Counted from the stretch's first letter, positions 7,874 through 17,497 are shown. The stretch is 64,000 nucleotides of DNA from Klebsiella pneumoniae (GCA_945861635.1 CAMAWH010000005.1:1-64000), one strand, 5' to 3'. Notes: generated by a model from the letters alone, not told the origin. Translations and numbers: made by a program.

Positions 7874-8979
7874 CTCTGCTCGCCGTCGGGGTGGCCGCGC
7901 ACGCGGCGACGCCTGGTCCCGAGGGGCCCGCTCTGGTATGGCGCCCCGTTCTGGAGCTTCGTCCGCGCTTCCGGGTGGATCTGCCCGACGTCGGCGCTCC
8001 CTCGGCTGCACTGGCGGCGGCGCTGCGCGCTCGCGTCGGCATGGACGTCAGCCGGGGCATCCTGGCCGCGCGTGTCAGCATGCAGGACGTCCGCGGGTGG
8101 AACGACACCGGGTCCATTTCATACGGTAGAATGCCGAATGTTGGCGAGGCATGGGCGCAAATCGACGCAACGCCTTCCGACAACCTCGGCGTCACCTTCA
8201 CCGTCGGACGCCAGCCCCTGCAGTTGGAAGATGGCCGACTCATCGGCACCCGCGATTGGTCGATGAAAGGCCAGTTTCTCGACGGCGCGCGCCTTGAACT
8301 GATCGGCGCGCCGCTGTCCGTAGAGGTCATCAACGCCCGCCGCTATCAGGGTCGCCGCGCGGAACCGTTCGGCGCCGGGATCACTGCGCTGCGCCTCGGC
8401 ATTGGCCGTGACGATCCTGCAAATCTCTGGCAGATCGATGCCGTTGGCCTCGTTGACGCCCGCGATAGTCGCCGCCCCGTGACGACTGCCGGAGGATTTG
8501 GCAAGGTTGAATCTGGACGCTTTCGCGGCAGATTGGAGGCGTACGGACAGGGCGATGCCGCGGGCGCAGGCACGTTGCTCGGGGCGCGCGTGGGCTGGGT
8601 CTTCGGGCCGGAGGAGCGCGTCGTCCTGTACGGCGAAGGGGGGGTCGAGTCGGGCGGCGCCCATCCGTGGCAGCAAATACTCGGTGACCAACGTGCCTAC
8701 CATGGCCTCCTCGGACTTCCGGGGGCGCCGGCGGATGGAGACGGATCCGGCGCGCTTACGCTCGATTGTCGCCTCTCGCCGAGGCTACGTCTCGACGCCG
8801 CCGTGCGCCAGGACATCGCGACGGCACGCGTGCGCCCGCTTGCGACGACCCTCGAGAGCGACTTGCACTGGTACGTCTCGCCCTTCGCCGCCTTTTCGTT
8901 GGGCGGCGCGTTCCGAGCCGGCGCGGATGGTTTGGCGCTCTCCGCCGCCGGATATGGAGCGATCGATGTCAAGTTCTGA
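7855..8979 (+). CDS. Outer-membrane porin-like beta-barrel protein
   Basis: 374 residues from GTG 7855. The first 17 (MFTGVVALLAVGVAAHA) form a signal peptide ending in AHA. The mature chain alternates short amphipathic strands with Asp/Gly turns, such as LRPRFRVDLPDVG, DNLGVTFTVGRQPLQLEDGRLIG and GRFRGRLEAYGQGDAAG, as in alginate-export or phosphate-selective-type porins. It ends in the aromatic-terminated strand AAGYGAIDVKF expected for BAM recognition (C-terminal Phe). It is likely a diffusion channel of unknown substrate. Its end overlaps the start of rsgA. Confidence 0.75.
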   Translation: MFTGVVALLAVGVAAHAATPGPEGPALVWRPVLELRPRFRVDLPDVGAPSAALAAALRARVGMDVSRGILAARVSMQDVRGWNDTGSISYGRMPNVGEAWAQIDATPSDNLGVTFTVGRQPLQLEDGRLIGTRDWSMKGQFLDGARLELIGAPLSVEVINARRYQGRRAEPFGAGITALRLGIGRDDPANLWQIDAVGLVDARDSRRPVTTAGGFGKVESGRFRGRLEAYGQGDAAGAGTLLGARVGWVFGPEERVVLYGEGGVESGGAHPWQQILGDQRAYHGLLGLPGAPADGDGSGALTLDCRLSPRLRLDAAVRQDIATARVRPLATTLESDLHWYVSPFAAFSLGGAFRAGADGLALSAAGYGAIDVKF

Positions 8980-9796
8980 GCCGGGTGAAGTTGTCGAAAT
9001 GGTGGGCAAACAGGTACGCGTGCGCCTTGCATCCGGGGAAACGCGCGTGTGCACCGTTCGAACGAAGGTCGTCGTCGGGGACCGCGTGACCGTGCAGTAC
9101 GGCTCCGTGACCACGTGCGCGCCGCGCCAAACGGAGCTTGCGCGCAGCGCTGACCACGGGCCGCGCGTCGTATGTGCGAACGCGACGTTGCTCGTTTCCG
9201 TGTCCTCAGCAACCGACCCGCCCTTTCGCCCGGGACTCGTGGATCGCGTGCTCGTCGCGGCGAGTGCGTCGCGAATGCGTGCCGCGCTCGTGCTCAACAA
9301 ATGCGACCTGGGCATGCCGGAAGATGTGCTTGAGCTCCTCGCAAAATACGAGGCGCTCGGCTACCCGATCTTCCTCGTCTCGGCCGTGCAGGAAAAGGGC
9401 CTTGAGCCGCTCCGCGCCCTCCTCGCCGAGCACACCAGCGTTTTGGTCGGCCATTCGGGCGTCGGGAAAAGCTCTCTGACAATGGCGCTTATTCCCGGTG
9501 TCACGATAGATACCGGCGAGCTCGACCCGTGGGGCCGCGGGCGGCATACGACGATTGCTGCACGTTTGTTTGACATTCCCACCGGGGGGCGGCTTATCGA
9601 CGTTCCCGGCATCCGGGACTTCGGCGTCGGCGGCATTCCACGCGAAGAATTGAAGGAACACTTCCCCGAATTCGACGGTATTGTGTGCAAGTACCGCGGA
9701 TGCATGCACAATGGAGAGGACGGCTGCGTCGCCGACGCCCACACGTGGAAGGACCGAATGGACAGTTATCAAAAGCTCCTGAGCGAGGTGGTGTGA
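8966..9796 (+). CDS. rsgA: Ribosome small-subunit-dependent GTPase A
   Basis: A 276-residue circularly permuted GTPase acting in late 30S subunit maturation. An OB-like N-terminus (1-60) is followed by G4 NKCD (111-114), the P-loop GHSGVGKS (162-169), a switch region GRGRHTT and G3 DVPG (212-215), the order that defines RsgA/YjeQ. A C-terminal zinc site is built from C241, C246, H248 and C254. ATG 8966 is used; it overlaps the porin stop by 14 bases. Confidence 0.96.
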   Translation: MSSSEPGEVVEMVGKQVRVRLASGETRVCTVRTKVVVGDRVTVQYGSVTTCAPRQTELARSADHGPRVVCANATLLVSVSSATDPPFRPGLVDRVLVAASASRMRAALVLNKCDLGMPEDVLELLAKYEALGYPIFLVSAVQEKGLEPLRALLAEHTSVLVGHSGVGKSSLTMALIPGVTIDTGELDPWGRGRHTTIAARLFDIPTGGRLIDVPGIRDFGVGGIPREELKEHFPEFDGIVCKYRGCMHNGEDGCVADAHTWKDRMDSYQKLLSEVV

Positions 9797-10518
9797 TGCG
9801 CGAGATCTGGAAGTGGCACGCCTCCGGTCTCGACCGCGAGATGGGCGTGGCGCGTTGGGGGCATTTTGGTAAGCCCGTCATCGTATTTCCCACAGGCGGC
9901 GCCGATTTTCTCGATGTCGAGCGGTTCAAATTGATCTACGCGCTGCGGCCGCTGATCGATGCCGGCCGCATCAAGGTCTACGCTGTTGACAGCGTGTGCC
10001 GACAAAGCTGGACGTCTGAGGTCTCCCCGCGAGACAAGGTTCAGTGGCAGGTTGCGTACGGAGCGTGGCTCGAGGATGAACTGTTCCCGCTAATTAGGAA
10101 GGATTGCTCGGGCACAGTCGGCAGATTCGCGGTCGCCGGTGCCTCGCTCGGCGCGTATCAAGCGTGGACCGCGGCGGCCCGGCGGCCCGACGCGATCGAC
10201 CTATGCATCGGAATGTCCGGCACCTACGCCATGGATCGGCGCCTGAACGGGCATTGGGACGAAGACTGGTACTTCCACGACCCCCATCAATTCGTGGCCG
10301 GCATGCCAGAGGGTCCCGTCCTTCACCAGCTTCGCAGCGTGCAGTTCGTACTTGGAATCGGGGAGCGCTATGAAAACCCGGCGTACACCGACGCCGCCGC
10401 AACACTTCTGGCCCGGAAGGCTGTTCCAACCAGCGTTCTCCGCTGGCGCGACCCGGCGGGGCACGATTGGCCGACGTGGCGGACGATGCTCCCAGCCGCG
10501 CTCAATCACTGGGTTTGA
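9796..10518 (+). CDS. Alpha/beta-hydrolase esterase (COG4947-like)
   Basis: A 240-residue cytoplasmic serine hydrolase. The nucleophile elbow is G115-A-S117-L-G119 and the probable catalytic His is H223 in PAGHDWPTW; the acidic residue is likely E190 or the nearby D199. The chain starts directly at the core fold (MREIWKWHASGL) with no signal peptide. ATG 9796 overlaps the rsgA stop as TGATG. The substrate is unknown. Confidence 0.85.
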   Translation: MREIWKWHASGLDREMGVARWGHFGKPVIVFPTGGADFLDVERFKLIYALRPLIDAGRIKVYAVDSVCRQSWTSEVSPRDKVQWQVAYGAWLEDELFPLIRKDCSGTVGRFAVAGASLGAYQAWTAAARRPDAIDLCIGMSGTYAMDRRLNGHWDEDWYFHDPHQFVAGMPEGPVLHQLRSVQFVLGIGERYENPAYTDAAATLLARKAVPTSVLRWRDPAGHDWPTWRTMLPAALNHWV

Positions 10519-11676
10519 TTAGATCTCGAGGAGGACGCGCTCCGGATCCTCGATGCACTCCTTCACGCGCACCAAGAAGCTGACCGCCTCCCGGCCGTCG
10601 AGGAGGCGGTGATCGTACGAGAGCGCCACGTACATCATCGAGCGAATGACGATTTCATCGTCGATGACGACCGCTCGCTTCTGGATGGCGTGCATGCCGA
10701 GAATCGCCACCTGGGGAGTGTTCAGTATGGGCGTGGACATCATCGACCCGAAGATGCCCCCGTTGGTGATCGTAAAGGTACCGCGCTTCATGTCATCGAC
10801 AGAAATAGTATTGGCACGAGCCTTTTCACCGAAGGCAGCAATTGCCTTTTCCGTCTCGGCGAACGAAAGTCGGTCGGCATGCTTGACGACAGGCACCACC
10901 AGGCCGCGCGGGCCGCTCACCGCCACACCGAGGTGGTAGTAGTGCTTGTAGTGGATGTCTGTTCCGCGGATCTCCGCATTTGCAGCAGGAAATGCCTTCA
11001 GCGCCTCGATCGATGCCTTGGCGAAGAACGACATGAACCCGAGCTTGCAGCCGTACTTCTTTACGAAGCGATCTTGATACCTCTCGCGCAGCGCGAGGAC
11101 GGCGCTCATGTCGATTTCATTGAACGTGGTGAGCATCGCCGTCGAGTTTTTTGCTTCGAGCAGGCGCTCGGCGATGCGACGGCGGATGCTGGACATCGCC
11201 ACGATTTCCTCCGGTTCGTCGCCCAGCATCGGCGGAAGCTGAGCCTGCACGTCGACGGCCCGCTCCGGCACGCCGACCTTCGGGGCCGGCACATCGCGTC
11301 GAGCCGCAGCGGCCGTGACGTCGGCCCGGGTCACGCGGCCATGTTCGCCTGACGGCGTGACATCTGCATCCGCAACCCCGGCCTCACGCATCGCCTTGCG
11401 CACGGCAGGGCCGATGCGATTCGCCGTTTCCATAGCAACAGACTCCACGATTCGCGCGATGACCTGCCCCACGGTCACCGTGTCCCCGGCGGCCACGAGC
11501 ACCTCCGCCAGCGTGCCGGCGGCGGGCGCAGGGACCTCCATCGTCGCCTTGTCACTATCGAGGGAAACGAGCGATTCATCTGCTCGAACGGTATCTCCTG
11601 GCTGCTTGAGCCAGCTCGCTACCGTTGCGCTTGCGACCGATTCACCCATCGACGGCACTCGTACGTCCACCGGCAT
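10519..11676 (-). CDS. sucB: Dihydrolipoyllysine acyltransferase, E2 of 2-oxoacid (probably 2-oxoglutarate) dehydrogenase
   Basis: 385 residues. The N-terminal lipoyl domain (1-80) has the modified lysine K43 in DSDKATME. A peripheral-subunit-binding domain (about 86-122) has [12 protein letters not shown] and GRVTRADV. The C-terminal catalytic domain ends with [12 protein letters not shown] (H356, D360). The sequence is closest to the succinyl-transferring type. E1 and E3 are not adjacent. ATG 11676 is fixed by a GGAGG site at 11681-11685; the longer frame upstream has no domain. It follows a YdcF-family gene by 19 bases. Confidence 0.92.
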   Translation of the reverse strand: MPVDVRVPSMGESVASATVASWLKQPGDTVRADESLVSLDSDKATMEVPAPAAGTLAEVLVAAGDTVTVGQVIARIVESVAMETANRIGPAVRKAMREAGVADADVTPSGEHGRVTRADVTAAAARRDVPAPKVGVPERAVDVQAQLPPMLGDEPEEIVAMSSIRRRIAERLLEAKNSTAMLTTFNEIDMSAVLALRERYQDRFVKKYGCKLGFMSFFAKASIEALKAFPAANAEIRGTDIHYKHYYHLGVAVSGPRGLVVPVVKHADRLSFAETEKAIAAFGEKARANTISVDDMKRGTFTITNGGIFGSMMSTPILNTPQVAILGMHAIQKRAVVIDDEIVIRSMMYVALSYDHRLLDGREAVSFLVRVKECIEDPERVLLEI

Positions 11677-11680
11677 GTTG

Positions 11681-11685
11681 CCTCC
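11681..11685 (-). promoter_or_regulatory. Shine-Dalgarno site of the E2 gene
   Basis: GGAGG on the minus strand four bases before ATG 11676. It decides the start at the lipoyl domain rather than at the upstream open frame. Confidence 0.7.
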
Positions 11686-11695
11686 AGCCGCCGCC

Positions 11696-12268
11696 TCATA
11701 ATGCGCCGGCGCGATGGAACGCGAGCGACACGCAGTCGCGGGCCAGCAGGCGCGCGCGCGACCACGGACGCAACCACGCCGGGGAGAGCACCGGCCACGG
11801 CAGCGGCTCGAACCCCACCGCCGTCGCGATGGCCACCGCACGCGCCATATGGAAGGGCTCCGTCACGATGTAAACCCGCCGAGCGAGGCGAAGAATTCCC
11901 TTCGCGTTATGAATATTCCCAAGGGTATTTCTACTTTTATCCTCGATCTGGATGGCGGAGTCCGGAACGCCGGCCGCGAGCGCAATTTCACGCGCGATCA
12001 CGGCCTCCCCTGGCGGTCCCAGATGGTGTGCGCCCGTCGTCAGCAGAATCGGAGCCACGCCGGTGTGCCATAGCGCCGCGCCGGCCTCGGCACGCGCTCG
12101 CAGCGACCCCGACGGCACCCCGCCCGGAAGAACGCTCGCGCCGAGCACGATGATCGCGTCGGCACTGCCGTGCCCGGCGGCCAGCGACGTCCCGCGCCAG
12201 ACCTCCGCGATGGCGGCAGGAAATTCCCCAATCGCACGGAGCGGCAGCGCGGGGTCCCAGCGACGCAT
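11696..12268 (-). CDS. YdcF/SanA-type DUF218 protein
   Basis: A 190-residue protein of the YdcF/ElyC family. [14 protein letters not shown], the [13 protein letters not shown] helix, [18 protein letters not shown] and [12 protein letters not shown] follow the family order. Relatives take part in cell-envelope processes, often with an N-terminal membrane anchor; here there is none and the chain begins in the core domain. The biochemical activity is not established. It is followed by the E2 gene and preceded within 6 bases by a small lipoprotein gene. Confidence 0.85.
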   Translation of the reverse strand: MRRWDPALPLRAIGEFPAAIAEVWRGTSLAAGHGSADAIIVLGASVLPGGVPSGSLRARAEAGAALWHTGVAPILLTTGAHHLGPPGEAVIAREIALAAGVPDSAIQIEDKSRNTLGNIHNAKGILRLARRVYIVTEPFHMARAVAIATAVGFEPLPWPVLSPAWLRPWSRARLLARDCVSLAFHRAGAL

Positions 12269-12274
12269 CCGGCG

Positions 12275-12853
12275 TCAGCGCGCGCGACGGCTTGGGCGAT
12301 TCGCGACTCGGATCGCGCGCCGCATTCGCCACCGTAAAAAGCTGAATGGGAGAAAAAATAAGGCGTTTCCGCCACAATTGCACCCGTGACGCGGCGCTGG
12401 AGGCAGCGGCTCGTCGACCACGGGTGCCGGTGGCGGCTTGTCCGCCATCGCGATATTTTCCCTGTCGAGTGCCGAGAGTTGCGTGTCGGTGTACGAATCA
12501 CGTGGGGCGTACCAGAGCAACTGCGCAAACACCTTTTCATGCGCGGGCACCGGTGTTCGTCGGCCGCGGTGCGCGCGCACGCCGTCCGCGAGCAGGCGCC
12601 GATCCGAGGCGTTCAACCTCCGTACAAGGTCCGCATCGAAGGGATCCTCGGTGCGGTGGAGCAGCCAGAGCGCAAGGGCCCGCGTAAGGCGTTCGTTGGT
12701 TGGATCGACGATGAGCGCCGCTACGAGCGGCTCGCGCGCAATGTCGACCTGATACACGCAAACGTAGGCGTCTTTGTCGGCGGTTGACTTCAGCGTCTGG
12801 ACCGCCGCGTTTGGATCACAGGCGAATGCGAGCGCAATCGCGACGAGCATCAT
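12275..12853 (-). CDS. Small lipoprotein with a MYXO-CTERM-like tail
   Basis: 192 residues with a short lipoprotein signal (MMLVAIALAFAC, lipid-attachment Cys 12). The middle is an unrecognised helical region. The C-terminus has GCNCGG, a hydrophobic run (NALFFLPFSFL) and an Arg-rich end, the three parts of a MYXO-CTERM-like sorting signal, so both ends appear to be membrane-directed. The ATGATG start (12853 or 12850) overlaps the glpK stop. The function is unknown. Confidence 0.7.
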   Translation of the reverse strand: MMLVAIALAFACDPNAAVQTLKSTADKDAYVCVYQVDIAREPLVAALIVDPTNERLTRALALWLLHRTEDPFDADLVRRLNASDRRLLADGVRAHRGRRTPVPAHEKVFAQLLWYAPRDSYTDTQLSALDRENIAMADKPPPAPVVDEPLPPAPRHGCNCGGNALFFLPFSFLRWRMRRAIRVANRPSRRAR

Positions 12854-14316
12854 GCGCGGCGCACGGCGGCGGCCCACGCCGCGCGCCGCGCGGCAAGCTC
12901 GTTGGCTGGCATGTGCGCGGTGAATCGACGGTCCTGCCGCCACGCCGCGGTCACGGCCGTCTGGTCGGGCCAGAGACCAACGCCGATTCCCGCAAGGTAG
13001 GCCGCACCGAGCGCCGTCGTTTCCAGATGGGTGGGCCGCACGCAATCCACTCCCAGTACGTCACTCTGGAATTGCATGAGCAGATCGTTTCGCGCGGCGC
13101 CGCCGTCCACGCGCAGCTCGCGAAGCGGTTGCACCGCGTCCCCCGCCATCGCGTCGAGGATATCGACGATCTGAAGCCCCACGCCCTCGAGCACGGCGCG
13201 AGCGATGTGGGCGCGCGTCGTTCCGCGCGTCAGCCCGCACAAGAGCCCTCGCGCGTCCGGACGCCAATGGGGCGCGCCGAGACCGGCCAACGCCGGCACG
13301 AACATGACGCCCGCCGCGTCCGGAACACTCGCCGCGAGCGCTTCCACCTCCGCGCTCGACGAGAAGAATCCCAATCCGTCGCGAAGCCATTGCACCGCCG
13401 CACCCGCGATGAACGCGCTCCCCTCAAGCGCATAGGTGGTCTCCCCGTTCAAACGCCACGCGATCGTCGTCAACAGTCCGTGCCGGGACGGCGTCGCCAC
13501 CGTGCCCGTGTTCATCAACACGAATGCGCCAGTTCCATACGTACACTTCGCCATCCCGGGAGCGAAGCACGCCTGACCAAACAGCGCGCTCTGCTGGTCC
13601 CCGGCGATTCCGGCAACAGGAATGCCGTCCGGAAGGAAGCCAACTCTGCGGGTGACACCGATGATGCCTGCATTATCGACGATACGGGGCAGGCAGGCCG
13701 GGGGCACGTGCAGGAGCGCGCACAGCTCCGGATCCCATTCGCGCCGATGGATGTCGAAAAGCAGCGTTCGCGACGCGTTGGAGGGGTCCGTGACGTGCTC
13801 ACCACAGAGCCGCCACACGACGTACGAATCGATGGTGCCGAAACGAAGCGCGCCGCTCTCCGCGCCCGCACGCACGCCATCGACGTTTTCCAGCATCCAC
13901 TCTGCTTTCGTGCCGGAAAAGTAGGGATCGAGCACGAGTCCTGTGCGCGCACGCACGGCATCCTCCCACCCAGCGTCGCGCAATTCCTCACATCTGGGCG
14001 CGGTTCGCCGGTCCTGCCACACGAGCGCGCGGTGTGCGGCGCGCCCCGTCCTAGCATCCCAGAACATTGACGTTTCTCGTTGGTTCGTAATGCCGATTCC
14101 CGCAATCCTCCGTACGTCCACGCCCTCCAGCGCCGCCGTCACGGCCTCCTCGATGCTGCTCCAAATTTCGCCGGCGTCGTGTTCCACCCTGCCGGGTGAG
14201 GGAAAGTAGTTCGGAAATTCCACACTTTTTGAGGCAAGCACCTGACTGTGGACATCCACGAGCACGGCGGTACTTCCCGTCGTGCCCTGATCGATGGCGA
14301 GAACGAGGTCCGGCAT
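12850..14316 (-). CDS. glpK: Glycerol kinase
   Basis: A 488-residue FGGY-family kinase that converts glycerol and ATP to glycerol 3-phosphate. The phosphate-1 motif DQGTTGSTAVLVD starts at residue 9. GITNQRETSMFWD, TYGTGAFVLMNTG and the C-terminal ELRVDGGAARNDLLMQ match GlpK. Length is close to the usual ~500. No glpF or glpD lies beside it; instead it is followed by a small lipoprotein gene overlapping its stop. The opposite-strand lipoprotein operon starts 70 bases away. Confidence 0.96.
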   Translation of the reverse strand: MPDLVLAIDQGTTGSTAVLVDVHSQVLASKSVEFPNYFPSPGRVEHDAGEIWSSIEEAVTAALEGVDVRRIAGIGITNQRETSMFWDARTGRAAHRALVWQDRRTAPRCEELRDAGWEDAVRARTGLVLDPYFSGTKAEWMLENVDGVRAGAESGALRFGTIDSYVVWRLCGEHVTDPSNASRTLLFDIHRREWDPELCALLHVPPACLPRIVDNAGIIGVTRRVGFLPDGIPVAGIAGDQQSALFGQACFAPGMAKCTYGTGAFVLMNTGTVATPSRHGLLTTIAWRLNGETTYALEGSAFIAGAAVQWLRDGLGFFSSSAEVEALAASVPDAAGVMFVPALAGLGAPHWRPDARGLLCGLTRGTTRAHIARAVLEGVGLQIVDILDAMAGDAVQPLRELRVDGGAARNDLLMQFQSDVLGVDCVRPTHLETTALGAAYLAGIGVGLWPDQTAVTAAWRQDRRFTAHMPANELAARRAAWAAAVRRA

Positions 14317-14377
14317 GCGGCCAAGCTATCTTGTTTGCAGCCCCCCGCGTTCGGATGGTAAGGACCGTATCGACGAC

Positions 14378-14381
14378 GAGG
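14378..14381 (+). promoter_or_regulatory. Shine-Dalgarno site of the first clustered lipoprotein gene
   Basis: GAGG five bases before ATG 14387. It supports the very short signal peptide MFLLLLFGC over the longer upstream frame, which would overlap the divergent glpK start. Confidence 0.55.
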
Positions 14382-14386
14382 TCTGC

Positions 14387-15040
14387 ATGTTTCTTCTTCT
14401 CCTGTTCGGCTGTCCGCAACCGGTTCAGACCTTTGACGGCGTGAAAATGTCGGATTTCTGGCCGGTGGATGGCGATCGCGCGTACACCTACCAGAGCGAA
14501 GACGACACGATCGATTGGCAGCTCCGGGTGGAAATGAAGCCGGAAACCAGCCAGATGGACGATCGGGAGGTCTTCACCTTCGAGGTGACAGACGGAACCA
14601 CGATCTTCGGCTCCTTCATGCAGTCAACGGTGGCAGGCGATGCGGTGCTCATCCACGGATACTCCAGCGGCGCGGCCGGGGAAATGATCATGTTCGATCC
14701 TGCCGTGGCCGTGACGGACAGCAGCGACAGGATGCGGGTGAACGAGTCCGTGACAACGGAAACCGAGGCCTCCGACGGTACGCACTACACGTTCACCAGT
14801 ACCTACGCCGGGCAGATTCAGAGTTGTCCCAATATCTACACCGATAAATGGGAGCAGTGCGTGAACATGGTGATCGACGAAGGAGATGGCGACGCCACCA
14901 CGGGGCCGATCTTTGCCGGTGACTACGTTCTCGTCACCTCGTACTGGGTTTCAACCTTCTCGATTCCCGCTCCGGCCGGGGAATGGGATGCGACGAAGGA
15001 CTGGGCGCTCGTAAAGCCTGAATACACGCCTCCGGAGTGA
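14387..15040 (+). CDS. Lipoprotein of unknown function with ultra-short signal
   Basis: 217 residues beginning MFLLLLFGC, an uncharged eight-residue signal before a lipobox Cys. The mature part is acidic and strand-rich, with WPVDGDRAYTYQSEDDTIDW and repeated Thr/Ser-rich strands. No domain was recognised. It is the first of four lipoprotein genes that overlap end to end and lead into a phosphohexomutase gene. Confidence 0.75.
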   Translation: MFLLLLFGCPQPVQTFDGVKMSDFWPVDGDRAYTYQSEDDTIDWQLRVEMKPETSQMDDREVFTFEVTDGTTIFGSFMQSTVAGDAVLIHGYSSGAAGEMIMFDPAVAVTDSSDRMRVNESVTTETEASDGTHYTFTSTYAGQIQSCPNIYTDKWEQCVNMVIDEGDGDATTGPIFAGDYVLVTSYWVSTFSIPAPAGEWDATKDWALVKPEYTPPE

Positions 15041-15423
15041 TGTTCTACGCGCTCCTCGCATGCGCAGCCGTGACGTACGACGTCGCGGATCTGCAACTCG
15101 ACATCGCAGGGGATCTCCCGGCGGATGCGGAGACGGTTCATGTTTGCATCGAGGGACAGGGGGAGCACGATCAGGGGGCCGGGAACGGCCGCGTGGCTGT
15201 GACCGCGCTGTGGGCAGACCGGCCGGCGGTGGTTCGGGTCGAAGTGCTCGACGACGTCGGCGGGCAGCTATTGATCACCGACAGTGTGACATTTGATGCT
15301 GGGGATTCTTATATCGTCGCCGAAGCCAACGCCCCGGACGGTACCATTTGCGCAGCGGACGGACATTTCGCGCCCGATGGAGCGGACAATATCCTTCTTG
15401 GCGTCAGGTTTTCCGAGCCATGA
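15040..15423 (+). CDS. Small lipoprotein with ultra-short signal
   Basis: 127 residues from ATG 15040 (TGATG overlap with the previous stop; GTG 15037 is possible). The signal is MFYALLAC, seven uncharged residues before the Cys. The mature part is an acidic single-domain beta sequence (VTYDVADLQLDIAGD, RPAVVRVEVLDDVGG) with two further Cys. No known family was recognised. It is second in the coupled lipoprotein cluster. Confidence 0.7.
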   Translation: MFYALLACAAVTYDVADLQLDIAGDLPADAETVHVCIEGQGEHDQGAGNGRVAVTALWADRPAVVRVEVLDDVGGQLLITDSVTFDAGDSYIVAEANAPDGTICAADGHFAPDGADNILLGVRFSEP

Positions 15424-15809
15424 TCCTGTTCTTGATCGCATGTGAGGATACGCCGCTCGATACGGGGACACTCGGATTCCGCATTGTCGGCGTCTCTCCG
15501 AAATCCGGGGCGGCGGACGTCGTGGAATCCCATGTCCCGGAATTGCGGCTCTCCGGCGCGGCAGACAGCGCGACGTGTACCAACGCCGTGATTCGTCTCG
15601 ACGCCATCCACGCCAACGGAACCGTTGCCTTTCCCGTGGCGATAGATGTGGCTCCGATCGACGCCGGGGCCAAGCTTCAATTGACGCACTCCCTGCCATT
15701 TTTCCACCCTTGGTCGTATGCAATCAGCGTGCTCGGTGGCCCGGATGGCTGCCTGGACGTCGATGGCAACGAGATCGAGGCCTTCCAGTCGACGTTCGAG
15801 GTTCCATGA
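15420..15809 (+). CDS. Lipoprotein with Ig-like (SbsA/Big_5-type) domain
   Basis: 129 residues from ATG 15420, overlapping the upstream stop as ATGA. MILFLIAC supplies a seven-residue signal and lipid Cys. The mature domain starts GFRIVGVSPKSGAADV, as in SbsA-type Ig-like domains that open with a Val-Ser-Pro-x-Gly turn, and has one probable disulfide (C54 and the later Cys in PDGCLD). It is probably a small surface adhesin-like or structural protein. Third gene of the cluster. Confidence 0.7.
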   Translation: MILFLIACEDTPLDTGTLGFRIVGVSPKSGAADVVESHVPELRLSGAADSATCTNAVIRLDAIHANGTVAFPVAIDVAPIDAGAKLQLTHSLPFFHPWSYAISVLGGPDGCLDVDGNEIEAFQSTFEVP

Positions 15810-17497
15810 GACTTCTTCTGCTCCTGCTCGCGGTGGCCTGCACCCCCACGCCGTACAAAAAGGCGGCCGGAGATAGCGGATACGCCTTCCACGACACCGG
15901 ACTGGCCACCGATTCCGGAGATAGCGCACTTGATACCGGCGATACGGCCGACTCCGGTGACTCGGGCGGCCCGGCCGTGACATCCGTCGACGTCTTCCCG
16001 ACGATCATGAAGGTCAACCCGGGCGCCATGTGGGCACTGCGGGTCGTGGCGTCCGATTCGACAGGTTGGCACGGGGATGTCTCAACGGCAACGTTCAGTT
16101 CGGACGACGAGACGATCGCGAGCGTGGACGCCTCGGGCGTCGTGACGGCAATCGCGGTTGGCGCCACCCACATTCAAGTTTCGTTTAGTGGAAAGGGCGC
16201 AGCGGAGTCCGTCACCGTATCGGACGACCTGCACGCCGACGTCACCGTGATCGATCGCACCACGGGTCTGGCCATTGAGGGCGCGCTCGTGTCCCTCCCC
16301 GGAGAACAGCCGGCGTTCGCCAATGGCCTCGGAATTGCACACGTGCCGGTCCAGGATGGTGCTCCCATCATGCTTACGGCGTGGTTGGATGGAGAATGGA
16401 GCGCGCTCACCATCACGGCAACCGTGCAACGCGAGCTGACGATGGCGCTGACACCCAAAGATGCGGGCGGATACGACGCGAACCTTCACGGCACCGTGGA
16501 TTTTTCCGGCGTCCGCGCGCCCGACGCCGACGAAATGGTCGTGGGATTCGCCGTTCCGAGCGTCCAGCATTCGCTCGTTTCCCTCGACATCGCGGACCTG
16601 TTCGCGGACCCGCGAACGGTCACCATCTACGGCATCGACGTCAGCGCACCCGCCAACCTGTTCGTGAAGGACTACGCCGAGGACTGGTACGCCGTCGCGA
16701 TGGCGGGTCCGGTCGCCGCATGGGGGCTCGCCGGGCCAATTCCCGTGGAAGAGGCCACCGAAAGCTTCTCCGGCACGGGCGATGCGCTCGATCTCCTGGT
16801 CACCCACGCGAGCGACCTTGAATGGGATGCGACCTCGGGGCTGACCGCCGTTTCCCTCAACACGACGGAAACGTCCCTCGCTCCAGATGAAAAGCTATCC
16901 GACGTGCTGACCGTCGCACTCCCTGCGCTCCCGCTCGGGTTCACCGGCAACGAGGAATGGTTCGTGTTGAGCGCCGACAAGCTCGCAACGGATGGCTGGG
17001 TCGCCACGGGCCTCGGCCTCGGCTCGTCTTCCACCTACGTCTCGCGTGTTCCACCAGGCACGCTTTCTGGTACTGTTGAAAGCTCATTTTTTGCGTTTTC
17101 ACAGGTGGAAGGGCTGGGGAGCGGAAAGGGGTCGACCGCCGTCGTGGGCACGGAAGGAAAGGCCGGCGTCGCGTTCGCGGACGCGTTGGACGTCCCCACA
17201 ATCGACGGATGGGACCCTGCCGCGCGCACGATCAGCGTCACCTCCGACGCCACGGCCAACCTCGTGCTCATCCGGGTGGTGGACAAAAAGCACCATGTGC
17301 ACGACTTGGTCGCCCCGGCTTCGTGGACGGGAATCGAGCCGAATTGCATCGACGAGCTGGCCCGGGGGCAAGCCACCGTCCACGTTTCGACGGTCGTCAC
17401 CAACGGCAATTCGTTTGAAGACTGGGCACGCACCGGGGACTGGGATCTGTCTACCAAAGACGCGGACGCCTACGCGCGCAACCTGAGGGAGCCGTAG
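15806..17497 (+). CDS. Lipoprotein with Big_2 Ig-like domain
   Basis: 563 residues from ATG 15806 (ATGA overlap). The signal is MRLLLLLLAVAC. A Thr/Ser/Gly/Asp spacer (about residues 22-55, DTGDTADSGDSGG) leads to a Big_2-type domain at about 58-140 (TSVDVFPTIMKVNPG, DETIASVDASGVVTAIAVG). The rest, which includes a carboxypeptidase-regulatory-like segment (DVTVIDRTTGLAIEGALV), is probably additional beta domains on the cell surface or periplasmic face. A phosphohexomutase gene starts at the next base. Confidence 0.78.
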   Translation: MRLLLLLLAVACTPTPYKKAAGDSGYAFHDTGLATDSGDSALDTGDTADSGDSGGPAVTSVDVFPTIMKVNPGAMWALRVVASDSTGWHGDVSTATFSSDDETIASVDASGVVTAIAVGATHIQVSFSGKGAAESVTVSDDLHADVTVIDRTTGLAIEGALVSLPGEQPAFANGLGIAHVPVQDGAPIMLTAWLDGEWSALTITATVQRELTMALTPKDAGGYDANLHGTVDFSGVRAPDADEMVVGFAVPSVQHSLVSLDIADLFADPRTVTIYGIDVSAPANLFVKDYAEDWYAVAMAGPVAAWGLAGPIPVEEATESFSGTGDALDLLVTHASDLEWDATSGLTAVSLNTTETSLAPDEKLSDVLTVALPALPLGFTGNEEWFVLSADKLATDGWVATGLGLGSSSTYVSRVPPGTLSGTVESSFFAFSQVEGLGSGKGSTAVVGTEGKAGVAFADALDVPTIDGWDPAARTISVTSDATANLVLIRVVDKKHHVHDLVAPASWTGIEPNCIDELARGQATVHVSTVVTNGNSFEDWARTGDWDLSTKDADAYARNLREP

